Source: Ochromonas danica
Lineage: Eukaryota; Sar; Chrysophyceae; Chromulinales; Chromulinaceae
DNA: 64,000 bases
Assembly: GCA_015146655.1 (NCBI GenBank)
Contig: VKHL01000078.1
Location: 10,231 to 74,230 of the forward strand
Direction of reading: 5' to 3'
A model generated the notes under the pieces. The model was not told the DNA's origin and did not search any database. It saw only the letters and a program-made list of their open reading frames with translations. Shown piece after piece: positions 53,152 through 63,379 of the stretch. Numbering within the stretch: position 1 is the stretch's first letter; each line of letters starts with the position of its first letter. The translations under genes and the position numbers were made by a program.

Positions 53152-54792
53152 TCACCCATGTTTTATCCACTGATGAGATTCTTGATTGAACTCGTAACAT
53201 AACGTTCTTCCAAATAATCCAATATATCCTTCTTTCAAAGTAGGAGGCCACTGCACCTTCTCATCCAATAGAAATTCATCAAACATTTCTTCAGAGACAC
53301 TCTCATCCATAGTGAGGCTAATCTCATTGAGACTAGAATGCTTCGATACTGCCACAAGACTCTCGAAGCCACTACCTGAGATAGGTATCCAAACAGATAG
53401 TTTCTTCAGAGACTGACACGCCGCGATTAACTCACTCACCACATTATCTGAAAAGCAAGTACCCAACTCAGTGTACCACCATGTCCATTCTGTTAAACAC
53501 TTTGCATGCTTTGTGATGGCAGACAGCGCAGCATCCGTGTAATGATAGTTGGCATCCTCATCCAAGCACAAAGTGTTTAAATGGGGAAGATCTTGCAGCA
53601 GAGAGATCAAAGAGATCTCCGATGTTCTACCGTATAAATGAATCTCGAAAGGTTCCAAAAGAAACTTCAGATTCCCAACTGTTTGGTTGTAGTTGTCTTC
53701 TTCCAGTGTTAAAGTCACTCTCTTATACTGTCTGCTTCTCAATGCATGAGATAAACTAACAGCCCAATCATCATTGGTACCTATCACATTTATAGACAGA
53801 GATCTGCTTTTACCATCTGTCTCTATTGTTGAAGGTATAGACACATGCTGGAGATGTGGACACTGTTCGAAGAGGCAAAGAAGACTCTCCATGCTACATG
53901 GCTTACCGCGTTGAATTACAAAGCGAGTCAACTTTGGACAGCACCTTGAAACCTGCAGCACGAGATCATTCACGGCGAACGAACCATCAAGAAAATACAT
54001 GTAATAGGAACTATCAATACTATATCCTATGTCCAGAACCTCCAACATGTCTCCTGCTGATGAGAGATAGGATATCAACGAAGACGTCGTCTGTGAACAA
54101 TTGATTCCAGGGGAGATAGTCAATACCGTCAGGTGAATCTGATTCGCAATGAGGGTGGACATGATCAAATCTATTTCCCTTGACTCACAAAGATTGAGAT
54201 CTTGTAAACTAGAGGCATGTTTTGATAGAAAGTTTGCTATCATAACATGGCTTTCACGACAATTAAGTTCACCTAACAGAGATATCTTGACAAGAGAATT
54301 CTCTCTCACAGTCTCTACCAACGAACGCCAGATAATAACACAGCTCTCACCAGTTTTATCATCCATTCTTGCCGTCACTCCCTGTAGATTATGACAATGA
54401 CTCAAGAAGACAGACAGATCGTTCTCGAACTTATCATAGATATTTGCACTGTCATTTATGACAATAGACCGAATACCACTACACAAAGATTCCATGTCTG
54501 ATAACTCTCCCATAAGATCCTTTAAGACAGTCAATCTTACAGGAAACTCTTCCACAAATAATACCTTGTGACTCTTCAACCACTTGTAGAATATACTCAT
54601 ATTATGATCAAAAATGAACCCCTTTCCTTCCAACCTTTGAGTCATTTTAAGGTCAGACAAAGAAGTCAACCACTCTTCTCGTTCATTCTTCTCTACACAG
54701 GCTATATCTAACATAGACAAATCCTTCCATTCTAACCATTCTGAATATATACTATGAAGAATATCTTCAGGTAACTGCCAGATAACACTCAT
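53152..54792 (-). CDS. F-box-like/LRR protein Y (546 aa)
   Basis: The N-terminal 45 residues equal those of X and Z. The next part, MTQRLEGKGFIFDHNMSIFY, equals gene C rather than X. Leucine-rich repeats follow (CPKLTRFVIQRG, CPHLQHVSIP, LISLLQDLPHLNTLCLD, CQSLKKLSVWIP) to YEFNQESHQWIKHG. ATG 54792 is the family start; the frame is open for about 70 codons more upstream, but that region reads an LRR start stub in the wrong frame and is unlikely to be coding. Block 53332-53450 matches gene C exactly. Upstream DNA to 55392 matches that of gene Z. Inferred role as for the family. Confidence 0.85.
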   Translation of the reverse strand: MSVIWQLPEDILHSIYSEWLEWKDLSMLDIACVEKNEREEWLTSLSDLKMTQRLEGKGFIFDHNMSIFYKWLKSHKVLFVEEFPVRLTVLKDLMGELSDMESLCSGIRSIVINDSANIYDKFENDLSVFLSHCHNLQGVTARMDDKTGESCVIIWRSLVETVRENSLVKISLLGELNCRESHVMIANFLSKHASSLQDLNLCESREIDLIMSTLIANQIHLTVLTISPGINCSQTTSSLISYLSSAGDMLEVLDIGYSIDSSYYMYFLDGSFAVNDLVLQVSRCCPKLTRFVIQRGKPCSMESLLCLFEQCPHLQHVSIPSTIETDGKSRSLSINVIGTNDDWAVSLSHALRSRQYKRVTLTLEEDNYNQTVGNLKFLLEPFEIHLYGRTSEISLISLLQDLPHLNTLCLDEDANYHYTDAALSAITKHAKCLTEWTWWYTELGTCFSDNVVSELIAACQSLKKLSVWIPISGSGFESLVAVSKHSSLNEISLTMDESVSEEMFDEFLLDEKVQWPPTLKEGYIGLFGRTLCYEFNQESHQWIKHG

Positions 54793-54950
54793 CACTTCTC
54801 TATAATAATAACTAGATAATAACAATAATATCAACCAATCGCCTAGACTAGTTGATTCTTCTCTTCGACAGGTGAAGAATCTGAAGTTGATGATGATTGT
54901 TGGAATTCCACAATTCCATCGTAGTATTCCATGGAATGCCAAATGACTCA

Positions 54951-55061
54951 CTAACATCTCCTCAAACAGGCTATATCTAACATAGACAAATCCTTCCATC
55001 TCAACCACTCTGAATATATACTATGAAGAATATCTTCAGGTAGACACCAGATAGCATTCAT
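54951..55061 (-). pseudogene. 36-codon LRR start stub upstream of Y
   Basis: ATG 55061 opens MNAIWCLPEDILHSIYSEWL, then RWKDLSMLDIACLRR, and a TAG, so only the F-box-like segment remains. Its upstream DNA resembles the promoter end of gene C. It lies 160 bp before the start of Y and may be an upstream open frame of Y's transcript. An identical stub precedes gene Z. Confidence 0.7.
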
Positions 55062-56061
55062 CACTTCTCAACAGAACATGATTAAGTTTGTGTCTGTTGT
55101 CAAACTTTCGAGGTCACCTCGTCATCAATTGTGCGTTTGTTGGAATTGAATGCATTTTTCAGATTTGCTCTCCGAAGTTTGTTTTGTAATGATCCCGAAC
55201 CAATGAAATTGAAGTGGTTATTGCAGTTCCAGTTCTGTTATAAAAGCGTATCATTCCTGTGTTATGGAATCATTAACAGAGATGACAAGCCAACTGAGAT
55301 GACACTAAAATTACCTAGACTACATCAATCCATGCTATGCTTTACTAGAGTTTGTCCTTAGACATGATAATATCTAACAAAAGCAACACTAAACAATCTC
55401 ATATCAAATCAGTAATAAATTACACTATCCATTAATGTCACAACTACAAACTATTTCAAATAGAACAATTCAACAAGTCAGCTCAACAAACCCAATGCCA
55501 AGAAAAGCAATCAATCATGCAACGTTTCTTGAACCGACATTCTCTCATTACCCTCATTGAGGAAAGTAAAACAACATAGCAGGGATGATGGTTGTATCCA
55601 TAGGTATGGATACGTTAGATAGGTATGAAGGATAATAAAAAAGGGACGGGGAGGGGGCCTGTTGTTTGATAGAGTTTCTAATATAGATTCCTCTTATATA
55701 TCGATCAAATGTATTGCCGCCAAGAACCACCCTTAAGACATGTCTATACTATTCACCTAAAGGCACATGAAACCAGATCTATTTGAAGAGATCTCAACCT
55801 AGTACAGGTAGTATATATAATAGTAGTAAAAGTTGTAGTAATGGTTGTATATGAAACAACCATCATATTTATTCTCTTCAGCGCAAACAACCACTACAAA
55901 GACAACAATAGTTTTGAGCGATAGCGTTTTCAAGCGGTATGCAGTTTAATTAGTTAGGAAGTTCACAAAACACAAGGCATGGCTACATCTCCCTTATCAA
56001 CACGGAATCAAGAATTCAGTCCTGAAGCACGCAACTTACAGTGCTTCAACCGAATGTGTAT
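55062..56061. other. Intergenic, with a repeated flank block
   Basis: No gene is supported. Bases 55062-55392 are nearly identical to 60252-60572. From there to about 55610 the match to 60573-60830 is weaker but clear. The palindromic core TAGACATGATAATATCTA starts the block and recurs at 63887. Confidence 0.7.
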
Positions 56062-57147
56062 TTATTTAGTGTCACCTTGGGCTCCTAACGGTTTTCTGCC
56101 AAACTTAAACCAGCAAAACACACCAACTGCAGTGAGAATCACGCCGCCAATGAAGCTAAATACAATAGCTATAGCCAACATATCCTTGCCCACACCATTA
56201 TTGTCATCATTTTCGTCGTCATCAGCATTAGTACCGGACATACTGTAAGTAGCAAAACCACCGTCGCCAGCATTGACACAGGCACCACTGGTATCAAGAT
56301 AAGTGACCTCTACTGTGTTCGCTGCGTTGCAATTCTCACCACTGTAATCAAAGAGGTATGGAGTTGTGAAGATAAAGGAAGAATAGTTTCTGCCATTGTA
56401 GTTGGTGTAGCACATATCTTGCAGTCCGGTCTGTACATTGATCATGCCGTCTTGAGAGCAGTCAGAAGATTGGAAAAGACTGCAAAGAAATGAATAGAAG
56501 TTGATTGAGTAAGATTATGATGGAGCGCATGAAGTATGCACATGTGTCAAAACAAATATTGCTCACTTTCTCGTGATACTTGCCGCAGGCATTGTATCAG
56601 TGGGATAACCCGTGGTGCAAGTGTACATGTTGGAGTCCCATCCACCATTGGAATTAATGTATCCGTCGTCATCAACGTCAGTTGCGAAGCAATAGTTGAT
56701 CGACGGAGAGTGTAGGTTTGGTGGTCCGCGCTTGACAGTGCAAGCACTGTCGCTGTACTTCTGCTTAATGATTGCAGCTGCAAAAAACAGAAACAATTAT
56801 CGCACAACATTTAACGGAACAAAGATATGAATCTTACAAGAGTTGCACGCGTAAGTGTAAAATACGGTTGAATCGTCAGTAAGCTTGTAGCAGAAGGCAG
56901 TGGATAATGCTTTAGTCGTCATCACACTGCCTGTGCAACCAGATCCCTCGTAAAAAGTGTTGGTAATCCAATTGGTAGTGGCCACATTGCCATCTGGATG
57001 CAGTCTGGACGCAGGTTGGGAAGATTGAGAGGAAATGTCCATCATTACATAGTTTCTTGGAACACCATCGATTACTTCACCAAATGAAGCTGAAAACATC
57101 ATCAAAAGGGAAACTGATGCGAACAGTGCCATCATCATTGATTTCAT
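56062..57147 (-). CDS. Secreted cysteine-rich type I membrane protein, three exons (312 aa)
   Basis: Exons 56838-57147, 56567-56777 and 56062-56479 join through GT-AG introns of 60 and 87 bp with TTTGCAG acceptors; the frame closes at 313 codons including the stop. A signal peptide (MKSMMMALFASVSLLMMFSA) is followed by an ectodomain with about a dozen cysteines in short spacings (GSGCTG, YACNSS, DSACTV, NYCFATDVDDDG, YTCTTG, SSDCSQDG, MCYTNYNG). One membrane helix near the C-terminus (LAIAIVFSFIGGVILTAVGV) and a short basic tail (KFGRKPLGAQ) complete it. The layout is that of a cell-surface protein. I do not recognise the family; it may repeat a domain of about 90 residues, one per exon. Function not proposed. 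Confidence 0.75.
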
Positions 57148-58353
57148 CGTTACGCTTTCCAATGCTGAATGACTGCGGCGAACAGAAGATTTCCAGCAGA
57201 GTGACAGCTAGCAGAGGATGAGCAGCAGAAACACCATCACGACACACGCACTGCATCATCACCAGCAGGTTTTTTAGTTAAGTTAACGGGGAGGATCGAA
57301 AACCAACGGTTTTCAACATTCTTTTTCAGAGTTTTCAAAGAGCAAGTTCTTTGTTTTCCTGCGTTCTCATACAAAAAGACCATTATCGTTGAATTCCTCT
57401 CGATGAAACGAATCGAATGATACTACTAGTATATAATAGTCTACGACCAGGTAATGTTAAACAGTGAATGAGAAAAAGCTAAAAATGTCGAATTCGTTGA
57501 CAATTTCATGGCTCTGAATCTATCATAGGTTTCCCTTTCTTCTTGTTCACCAACCTGTGATCCCAAGCAGCCAGCACAGAAGGACACAGGTAATAAGACT
57601 AGATCCATGTCTAATCAAACGCGACAATGAAAATTGATAGCTACTTTGTAGATGTTTTTAATTGTGCTTAGATTTACTGAAATGGCTAGCGCACAAATGG
57701 AACGGGATTTGGCAAACGAACTGTCCCTTTTAGTGCTCCAGTTCGTTTTTCATTAAGTAAGGAGTTGAGAACCAGCGTGTCTGCACCGTGTATATATTTA
57801 TTAGTCTCTCTGCAGGCCAGTGCTTTTGCAAACCTAAGAATTTCCGTAAATCTAAGAATCACCTCTTCTCTGTGGTCCTCCTCCATCTAACTGTAAGTTG
57901 CATTTCACTTCCTAAGTTAACAATCTCTATTAAGAAACGTACTGTAGCTTAAGATTCAGGAGGACCACTCAGAAGAAGCGATCCTTAGGTTTGCAAACGC
58001 ACTGGCAGGTTTGGTCTGGAAGAAGTGGAAGAAGGGGTCTTTGTTACAACTCACCTTGTTCGTCACATCCTATCCTATCTTATCTTAGCCACTCTACCAC
58101 TCACTATCACTACATCCAAACACCTTCACTTCCTACTCACTCCTCTTCTTCCCTCCTCCCCATTCCATATGGACAAAGCTCATCATCCTAATCCATGATG
58201 CACAGCTCATCAGAACTAGTCCATTTCATGAAGAATATCGTTCAAGTCGTTAGCAGGAAGTATAGCAACATGTCTTTCATAGAAAGTGGCCACAATTAAT
58301 GATAATCTGAAGTGATCAGAAAGCCATCGCGCTATAGTAAGACAGATTCAAAA
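57148..58353. other. Intergenic; 3' flank of gene Z from 58029
   Basis: No gene is supported in 57148-58028. Two matching words in opposite orientation (TTTGCAAACC/GGTTTGCAAA with GTGGTCCTCC/AGGAGGACCAC, 57825-57995) form an imperfect inverted repeat of about 170 bp. From 58029 the sequence is the X/Z duplication. Confidence 0.5.
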
Positions 58354-60127
58354 TCAGTTTCCCTCATCTTTCATCCAGTGACGACTTTCCTCATTGAACT
58401 CATATTTGATTCCATATTCATATAAATCGACAGATCCTTCTTCCAGACTAGAAGGCCACCTCACTTCCTCATCTAATAGTACTTCATCCAAGATCTCATC
58501 GGATACTGACTGGTCCATAGTGACCTCTATCACTCTCAGATTAGAGTGTCTAGACAGAGCCATAAGACTATCTAATCCACAACATGGGACTGATATTCTG
58601 TCCAACATCTGACATCTCTCTATCATTTCCCTCCAACAAGTATCAGAAAATTGGAAGGCATCGAGATCAGAGAAATAAACATCGAACCGTGTGAGACTGT
58701 TTGCATGCTCTGTGATAGCTGATAAAGTAGCATCACTGTAGACATTGTCAACGTCTTGTTCCAGCAACAAGTTATTCAAATGAGGTAGATCCCGTAGTAG
58801 AGCAGTTAAGGAGGCTTCAGGTGCACAAGATTCTAACTCGATCTGGTAAGGTGCTAATAGGGACTTCAGACTTGCCACCGGACGATAGTCATGATCTGTC
58901 AGATCTAAGATTACACGCTTGGGTCGACTTCTCGCTAATGCATAAGATAAACAAGGCAACCAAACTTCATCATGACTTCGCACTTCTACACACATAGTAC
59001 TGGTCTTATCATTTGTAGAAATAGGTCCATTAATCGACACATTCCGGAGATGTGGACATTGTGTTAATAGGCGATATAGAGACTCCGTACTGGAGGGAAA
59101 AGTATTGCGGATGGCTAAGCTCGTCAACTTTGGACATAAGCTTGCCAGCGATACCAAGAAATCACCTAAGTTGAAGGATGTTCCACAACATTCTACTTTC
59201 AGAGACTCTAGAAAACTTCCAGCTGATGATGAGAGATAGGGCATCAACCACGACTCGGTGGTCTCCAAGGGAGTCATCCCCACATGGACATTCAAACCTC
59301 TCAGATGAATCCCAAATTCCAAGAGGGTAGATATAATTAACTCCATTCCATCGCTCATACAAACATTCAATTCTTCTAAACTGGAGGCATGTTTAATGAG
59401 GAGACGTGCAATCACATCCTGATTTTGATGATATGTATGAGGTCCTTTCAGACTCAATTTGATGAGAGAATTCTCTCTTAAGTCCTCTTCCAAAGCTCCC
59501 AACACAATCTCAATCAGAACTTCATAAAGCAACGATTCATCCTCTATACACACTACTGTGACATGTCGGAGATTATGACAATGAGAGAAGAACATTGAGA
59601 GAATGCTATCTAGTTCACTTCTACCAGGTAAATGAAACCCTCCCCCTCTTTCTATAACAATAGAACGAAGAGTAGGACAGTAGGACTTCAAATCTAATGC
59701 TGCCGCAAGATCGTCCAAAACATCCAAACGCAGTGGAAATCTTTCCACAAAATACACTTTACGACTCCCCACCCACTTATAAAACATGGTCATTTTATCA
59801 CCCCATAATCTATCATCTTCTAACTCCCCGCTCATTTTAAGATCAGACAAAGAAGTCAACCACTCTTCTCGTTCATTCTTCTCTACACAGGCTATATCTA
59901 ACATAGACAAATCCTTCCATTCTAACCATTCTGAATATATACTATGAAGAATATCTTCAGGTAACTGCCAGATAACACTCATCACTTCTCTATAATAATA
60001 ACTAGATAATAACAATAATATCAACCAATCGCCTAGACTAGTTGATTCTTCTCTTCGACAGGTGAAGAATCTGAAGTTGATGATGATTGTTGGAATTCCA
60101 CAATTCCATCGTAGTATTCCATGGAAT
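58029..60127. repeat. 2.07-kb direct duplication, copy 2 (gene Z and its 3' flank)
   Basis: Partner of 50128-52195. The right part, from about 59860 onward to 60572, also matches 54640-55392 beside gene Y, including 29-31 bp (GGTGAAGAATCTGAAG...) that the X copy lacks. Confidence 0.93.
58354..59982 (-). CDS. F-box-like/LRR protein Z (542 aa)
   Basis: Same protein as gene X as far as I can compare, from WQLPEDILHS to RHWMKDEGN, including the 3' flank. The upstream DNA and the 36-codon stub instead match gene Y. Z is therefore a chimera with a junction inside the N-terminal segment common to X and Y (59840-60000). It would put the X protein under the control of a Y-type promoter. ATG 59982 is the family start. 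Intact and intronless. Inferred role as for the family. Confidence 0.85.
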   Translation of the reverse strand: MSVIWQLPEDILHSIYSEWLEWKDLSMLDIACVEKNEREEWLTSLSDLKMSGELEDDRLWGDKMTMFYKWVGSRKVYFVERFPLRLDVLDDLAAALDLKSYCPTLRSIVIERGGGFHLPGRSELDSILSMFFSHCHNLRHVTVVCIEDESLLYEVLIEIVLGALEEDLRENSLIKLSLKGPHTYHQNQDVIARLLIKHASSLEELNVCMSDGMELIISTLLEFGIHLRGLNVHVGMTPLETTESWLMPYLSSSAGSFLESLKVECCGTSFNLGDFLVSLASLCPKLTSLAIRNTFPSSTESLYRLLTQCPHLRNVSINGPISTNDKTSTMCVEVRSHDEVWLPCLSYALARSRPKRVILDLTDHDYRPVASLKSLLAPYQIELESCAPEASLTALLRDLPHLNNLLLEQDVDNVYSDATLSAITEHANSLTRFDVYFSDLDAFQFSDTCWREMIERCQMLDRISVPCCGLDSLMALSRHSNLRVIEVTMDQSVSDEILDEVLLDEEVRWPSSLEEGSVDLYEYGIKYEFNEESRHWMKDEGN

Positions 60128-60140
60128 GCCAAATGACTCA

Positions 60141-60251
60141 CTAACATCTCCTCAAACAGGCTATATCTAACATAGACAAATCCTTCCATCTCAACCACTC
60201 TGAATATATACTATGAAGAATATCTTCAGGTAGACACCAGATAGCATTCAT
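60141..60251 (-). pseudogene. 36-codon LRR start stub upstream of Z
   Basis: Same as the stub at 54951-55061: ATG, the F-box-like segment and a TAG. It lies 160 bp before gene Z. Confidence 0.7.
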
Positions 60252-61477
60252 CACTTCTCAACAGAACATGATTAAGTTTGTGTCTGTTGTCAAACTTTCG
60301 AGGTCACCTCGTCATCAATTGTGCGTTTGTTGGAATTGAATGCATTTTTCAGATTTGCTCTCCGAAGTTTGTTTTGTAATGATCCCGAACCAATGAAATT
60401 GAAGTGGTTATTGCAGTTCCAGTTCTGTTATAAAAGCGTATCATTCCTGTGTTATGGAATCATTAACAGAGATGACAAGCCAACTGAGATGACACTAAAA
60501 TTACCTAGACTACATCAATCCATGCTATGCTTTACTAGATTTTGTCCTTAGACATGATAATATCTAACAAAAGCAACACTAAACAATCTCATATCAAATC
60601 ACCACTTAATTCAATTAGCAATGAATTACATTATCAATTAATGTCACAACTACAAACTATTACAAATGGAACAATTCAACAAGTCAGCTCAACAAACCTA
60701 ATGTCATGAAAAGCAATCAATCATTCAACATTTCTTGCAACTGACATTCTCTCATTACCCTCCCCGAGGAAAGTAAAACAACATAGCAGGATGGAAAGAT
60801 GATGGTAGTATCCATAGGTATGGACCTGTTAGATACTGTAGGTATGATGGATAATAGATGGATAGGTAAAGATTATTCAAGAGATGGAAAGGATAAAAGC
60901 TACTGTTGAGAAGTTGAACAAAGAATAGCAAAATCACACGAACACAATGACAATCATTAAAGAAGAAGAAGAGGAAGAGTGAGAAGTCAACAAATAATGA
61001 GCTTCCCAATTCAATGTTTTCGATCAAAGTAGCATACACTATAGAATAGCAATATAGAATAGAAAGCAACACAGAGATATTTCACCCATACATTACTTTA
61101 TAGCAGACTGTATTACACGAGTGAGATACAGAAAATAGACTACCAGTACAAACCAGACCAGATAATCAAAATTAACGCGATAACCTTCCGATAGGGTATG
61201 AAGAACCACTATGGAACTCCGGAGGACATTGTAAAGAATTCTGAGCACGTACTCCCATTACAAAATAGCTAGAGTATAACGAAAAAGACAAAGTCATACA
61301 TAAATATAGCAGACTAGAAGGCAATATGATCTGTAATAAAGAACATGTTGCCGCAAAGCCTATCAAACAAACAAACAAACAAACAAACAAACAAAAATCC
61401 CTTTCAGTTCAAAACATAAATTGATGGGATTATGTATTCCAGCAATGAGTCCAATAATCCCCCAAAGAAGAATACTA
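60252..61477. other. Intergenic, repeated flank block and AAAC repeat
   Basis: No gene is supported. Up to 60572 nearly identical to 55062-55392; weaker match continues to about 60830. An (AAAC)n run of about eight units lies at 61364-61395, close to the 3' end of the permease. Confidence 0.7.
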
Positions 61478-63379
61478 TCAAATAGAATGTTGTGTATGTG
61501 TTTCCTCCACTGGACGATCAACACACTGGTCCATCCCCTGTTGCCCAGCTTCACCATTCTGAGCCTGATGATGACCATGAACCTCGTGCTGACGAGGAGA
61601 TGGCAGCTGATGCTGATAGTCACTTGTGTCAGTCGGATGATGAGGTACTTCAGGTAACACCTTCCCTCCTCCTGCTGCCATCGCTCCCCCTCCAGACACA
61701 TGATCAGGAGAAGACAGACCTGACTCAGGACCAACAGACTGCAACATTTCTGCATCCAACTGAGCACGCATCAAATACCCGAACATATTCGGAACAGCAC
61801 CCAACCACCCCATCATGCCTCCTCCTCTCACCCCTGTGCTCTCTTCATGGTGAGAAGAAGAGACTTGTTCAGATGGCCTCGTCGCTGCACTTGGAGCCAC
61901 CGCATTGTGCTTATTATTGCCATATTTACCCTTCTTATGTCTACCCTGGTTCGCCTTGATGACATAGATCTTGAGAAACTTCTGCTGCTCTTCCTTCGAG
62001 AAGAATTGTCTCTTGGCTGCCACGAAATAGTAATAGGCGAGGGCTAGGACCGATGTCATAGAGAACAGAGAGCTTGAGATTTTTACCTCACTGGGAAAGC
62101 CGAATAAAGAAACGCATACAAAGCAGTATACTAAAAGAGCAAAGCATGCACCATACTTGCCAAGCGGACTATAAAAGCTGCGCTCAAGCGAAGAGAAGGT
62201 TGTGTTGTAGATCAAGTAGGAAATACAAAGACAGATGTACACAGGCATCGAACTCATCATCGACAAGGTGAACAAGATATCTATATAGGAGTCGGGCACC
62301 CAATAGAACAATATTACTTGAACTACATAGCTTACAAACGCCACCAACAAGATTGCCACCCATGGAGTGCGATTGCGACCATATACCTCCTTCAACATTG
62401 GAGAAAATAAACCCGAACACGCCATCGCATAGAGCTGATGAGCGGCAGCATAAATGAAACAAAAGGTGGTGCCAATCATAGTGGGAGCGGCAATGAATGC
62501 AGCTGTCTGCTTATTCACGTGGAAAACTTTCATAAGGCCTGGATCTAATGGAAACTTTTCATTGATTAGATTGAAAGCTCCTGGATGGATGCTGCCTGTC
62601 ATCAACACAACGCTGATAAACAGCACTATCATCATCATAATCGTGGCCATCATCGTACGAGGAACGATATACCCTGGATTACGAGTGTTGTCGCACGTCA
62701 AGGTCATCACCTCGATACCCTTGTAACACCATCCAGAGATCGAGAAATAGCGCATGAAACTCATAGCGTCGGGATCGAGTTGTGCTACATCCCCCGTGTG
62801 ATCTTTCTTCAATACCGCTCCACCTGCATTCCCCAACAAATACACCAACACCAAGATCACGATCCAAACCGCCAGAACCGCTCCCACCTTCCAGAATGCT
62901 GACCCTCCCAAGATGTGCAGAGGTAAACAGATCGTGTAGAAGAACAACCAGTAGATTGGTTCGGCATTACGCGCTGTGCCCGTGATCGCTGAGATCACAC
63001 GACCCACTGCATCCAGAGACGTCGCCACGAACATCACATACTCCATGGCCTCGAAGAAGCCAATCATGTAGCCTATTAATGGACCCAGCACACAACGAAC
63101 ATAACCATAGGAGCCACCTGAGAAAGGCAAGATGGAGGTCATCTCTGCGATCGAGCCAACGAAATTAAAGTAAGCGAAGGAGATGATCATGATACACAAG
63201 AAGAATTCCCAGTAGCCCATATTAAAGGCTGACTGCCAGTAGGTGAAGACTTTGCCGAAGACTAACATGCCCAGGAGGAAGAGTTCCAAGATAGAGGCCT
63301 GGTAGCCTTTTTCCATGGTGGTGGTGGATTTCAACAACTGAGAAGAACCATGCAAGACGGAATTTGACAATCTGTTCAT
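61478..63379 (-). CDS. APC-superfamily amino acid/polyamine permease, intronless (633 aa)
   Basis: About twelve membrane helices between residues 30 and 460. Signature elements match the ethanolamine/amino-acid permease group: ILPFSGGSYGYVR (FSGGxYGxxR) after helix 2, a helix-3 GFFEAMEYVMFVATSLDAVG, and TRNPGYIVPRTMM after helix 6, the same place as EPRKTLPQAM in the first permease. The C-terminal 150 residues are hydrophilic, Gly/His/Gln-rich and probably cytosolic. ATG 63379 is the first in frame. The gene is a distant paralogue of 17909-20428 but has no intron. Expected to import amino acids or amines across the plasma or an internal membrane; substrate unknown. Confidence 0.88.
   Translation of the reverse strand: MNRLSNSVLHGSSQLLKSTTTMEKGYQASILELFLLGMLVFGKVFTYWQSAFNMGYWEFFLCIMIISFAYFNFVGSIAEMTSILPFSGGSYGYVRCVLGPLIGYMIGFFEAMEYVMFVATSLDAVGRVISAITGTARNAEPIYWLFFYTICLPLHILGGSAFWKVGAVLAVWIVILVLVYLLGNAGGAVLKKDHTGDVAQLDPDAMSFMRYFSISGWCYKGIEVMTLTCDNTRNPGYIVPRTMMATIMMMIVLFISVVLMTGSIHPGAFNLINEKFPLDPGLMKVFHVNKQTAAFIAAPTMIGTTFCFIYAAAHQLYAMACSGLFSPMLKEVYGRNRTPWVAILLVAFVSYVVQVILFYWVPDSYIDILFTLSMMSSMPVYICLCISYLIYNTTFSSLERSFYSPLGKYGACFALLVYCFVCVSLFGFPSEVKISSSLFSMTSVLALAYYYFVAAKRQFFSKEEQQKFLKIYVIKANQGRHKKGKYGNNKHNAVAPSAATRPSEQVSSSHHEESTGVRGGGMMGWLGAVPNMFGYLMRAQLDAEMLQSVGPESGLSSPDHVSGGGAMAAGGGKVLPEVPHHPTDTSDYQHQLPSPRQHEVHGHHQAQNGEAGQQGMDQCVDRPVEETHTQHSI

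Noticed and set aside
54793-55008. N-terminal extension of gene Y (and the same in Z)
   Set aside because: The added residues come from reading the LRR start stub in the wrong frame; relatives C, D and E start at the WQLP methionine.
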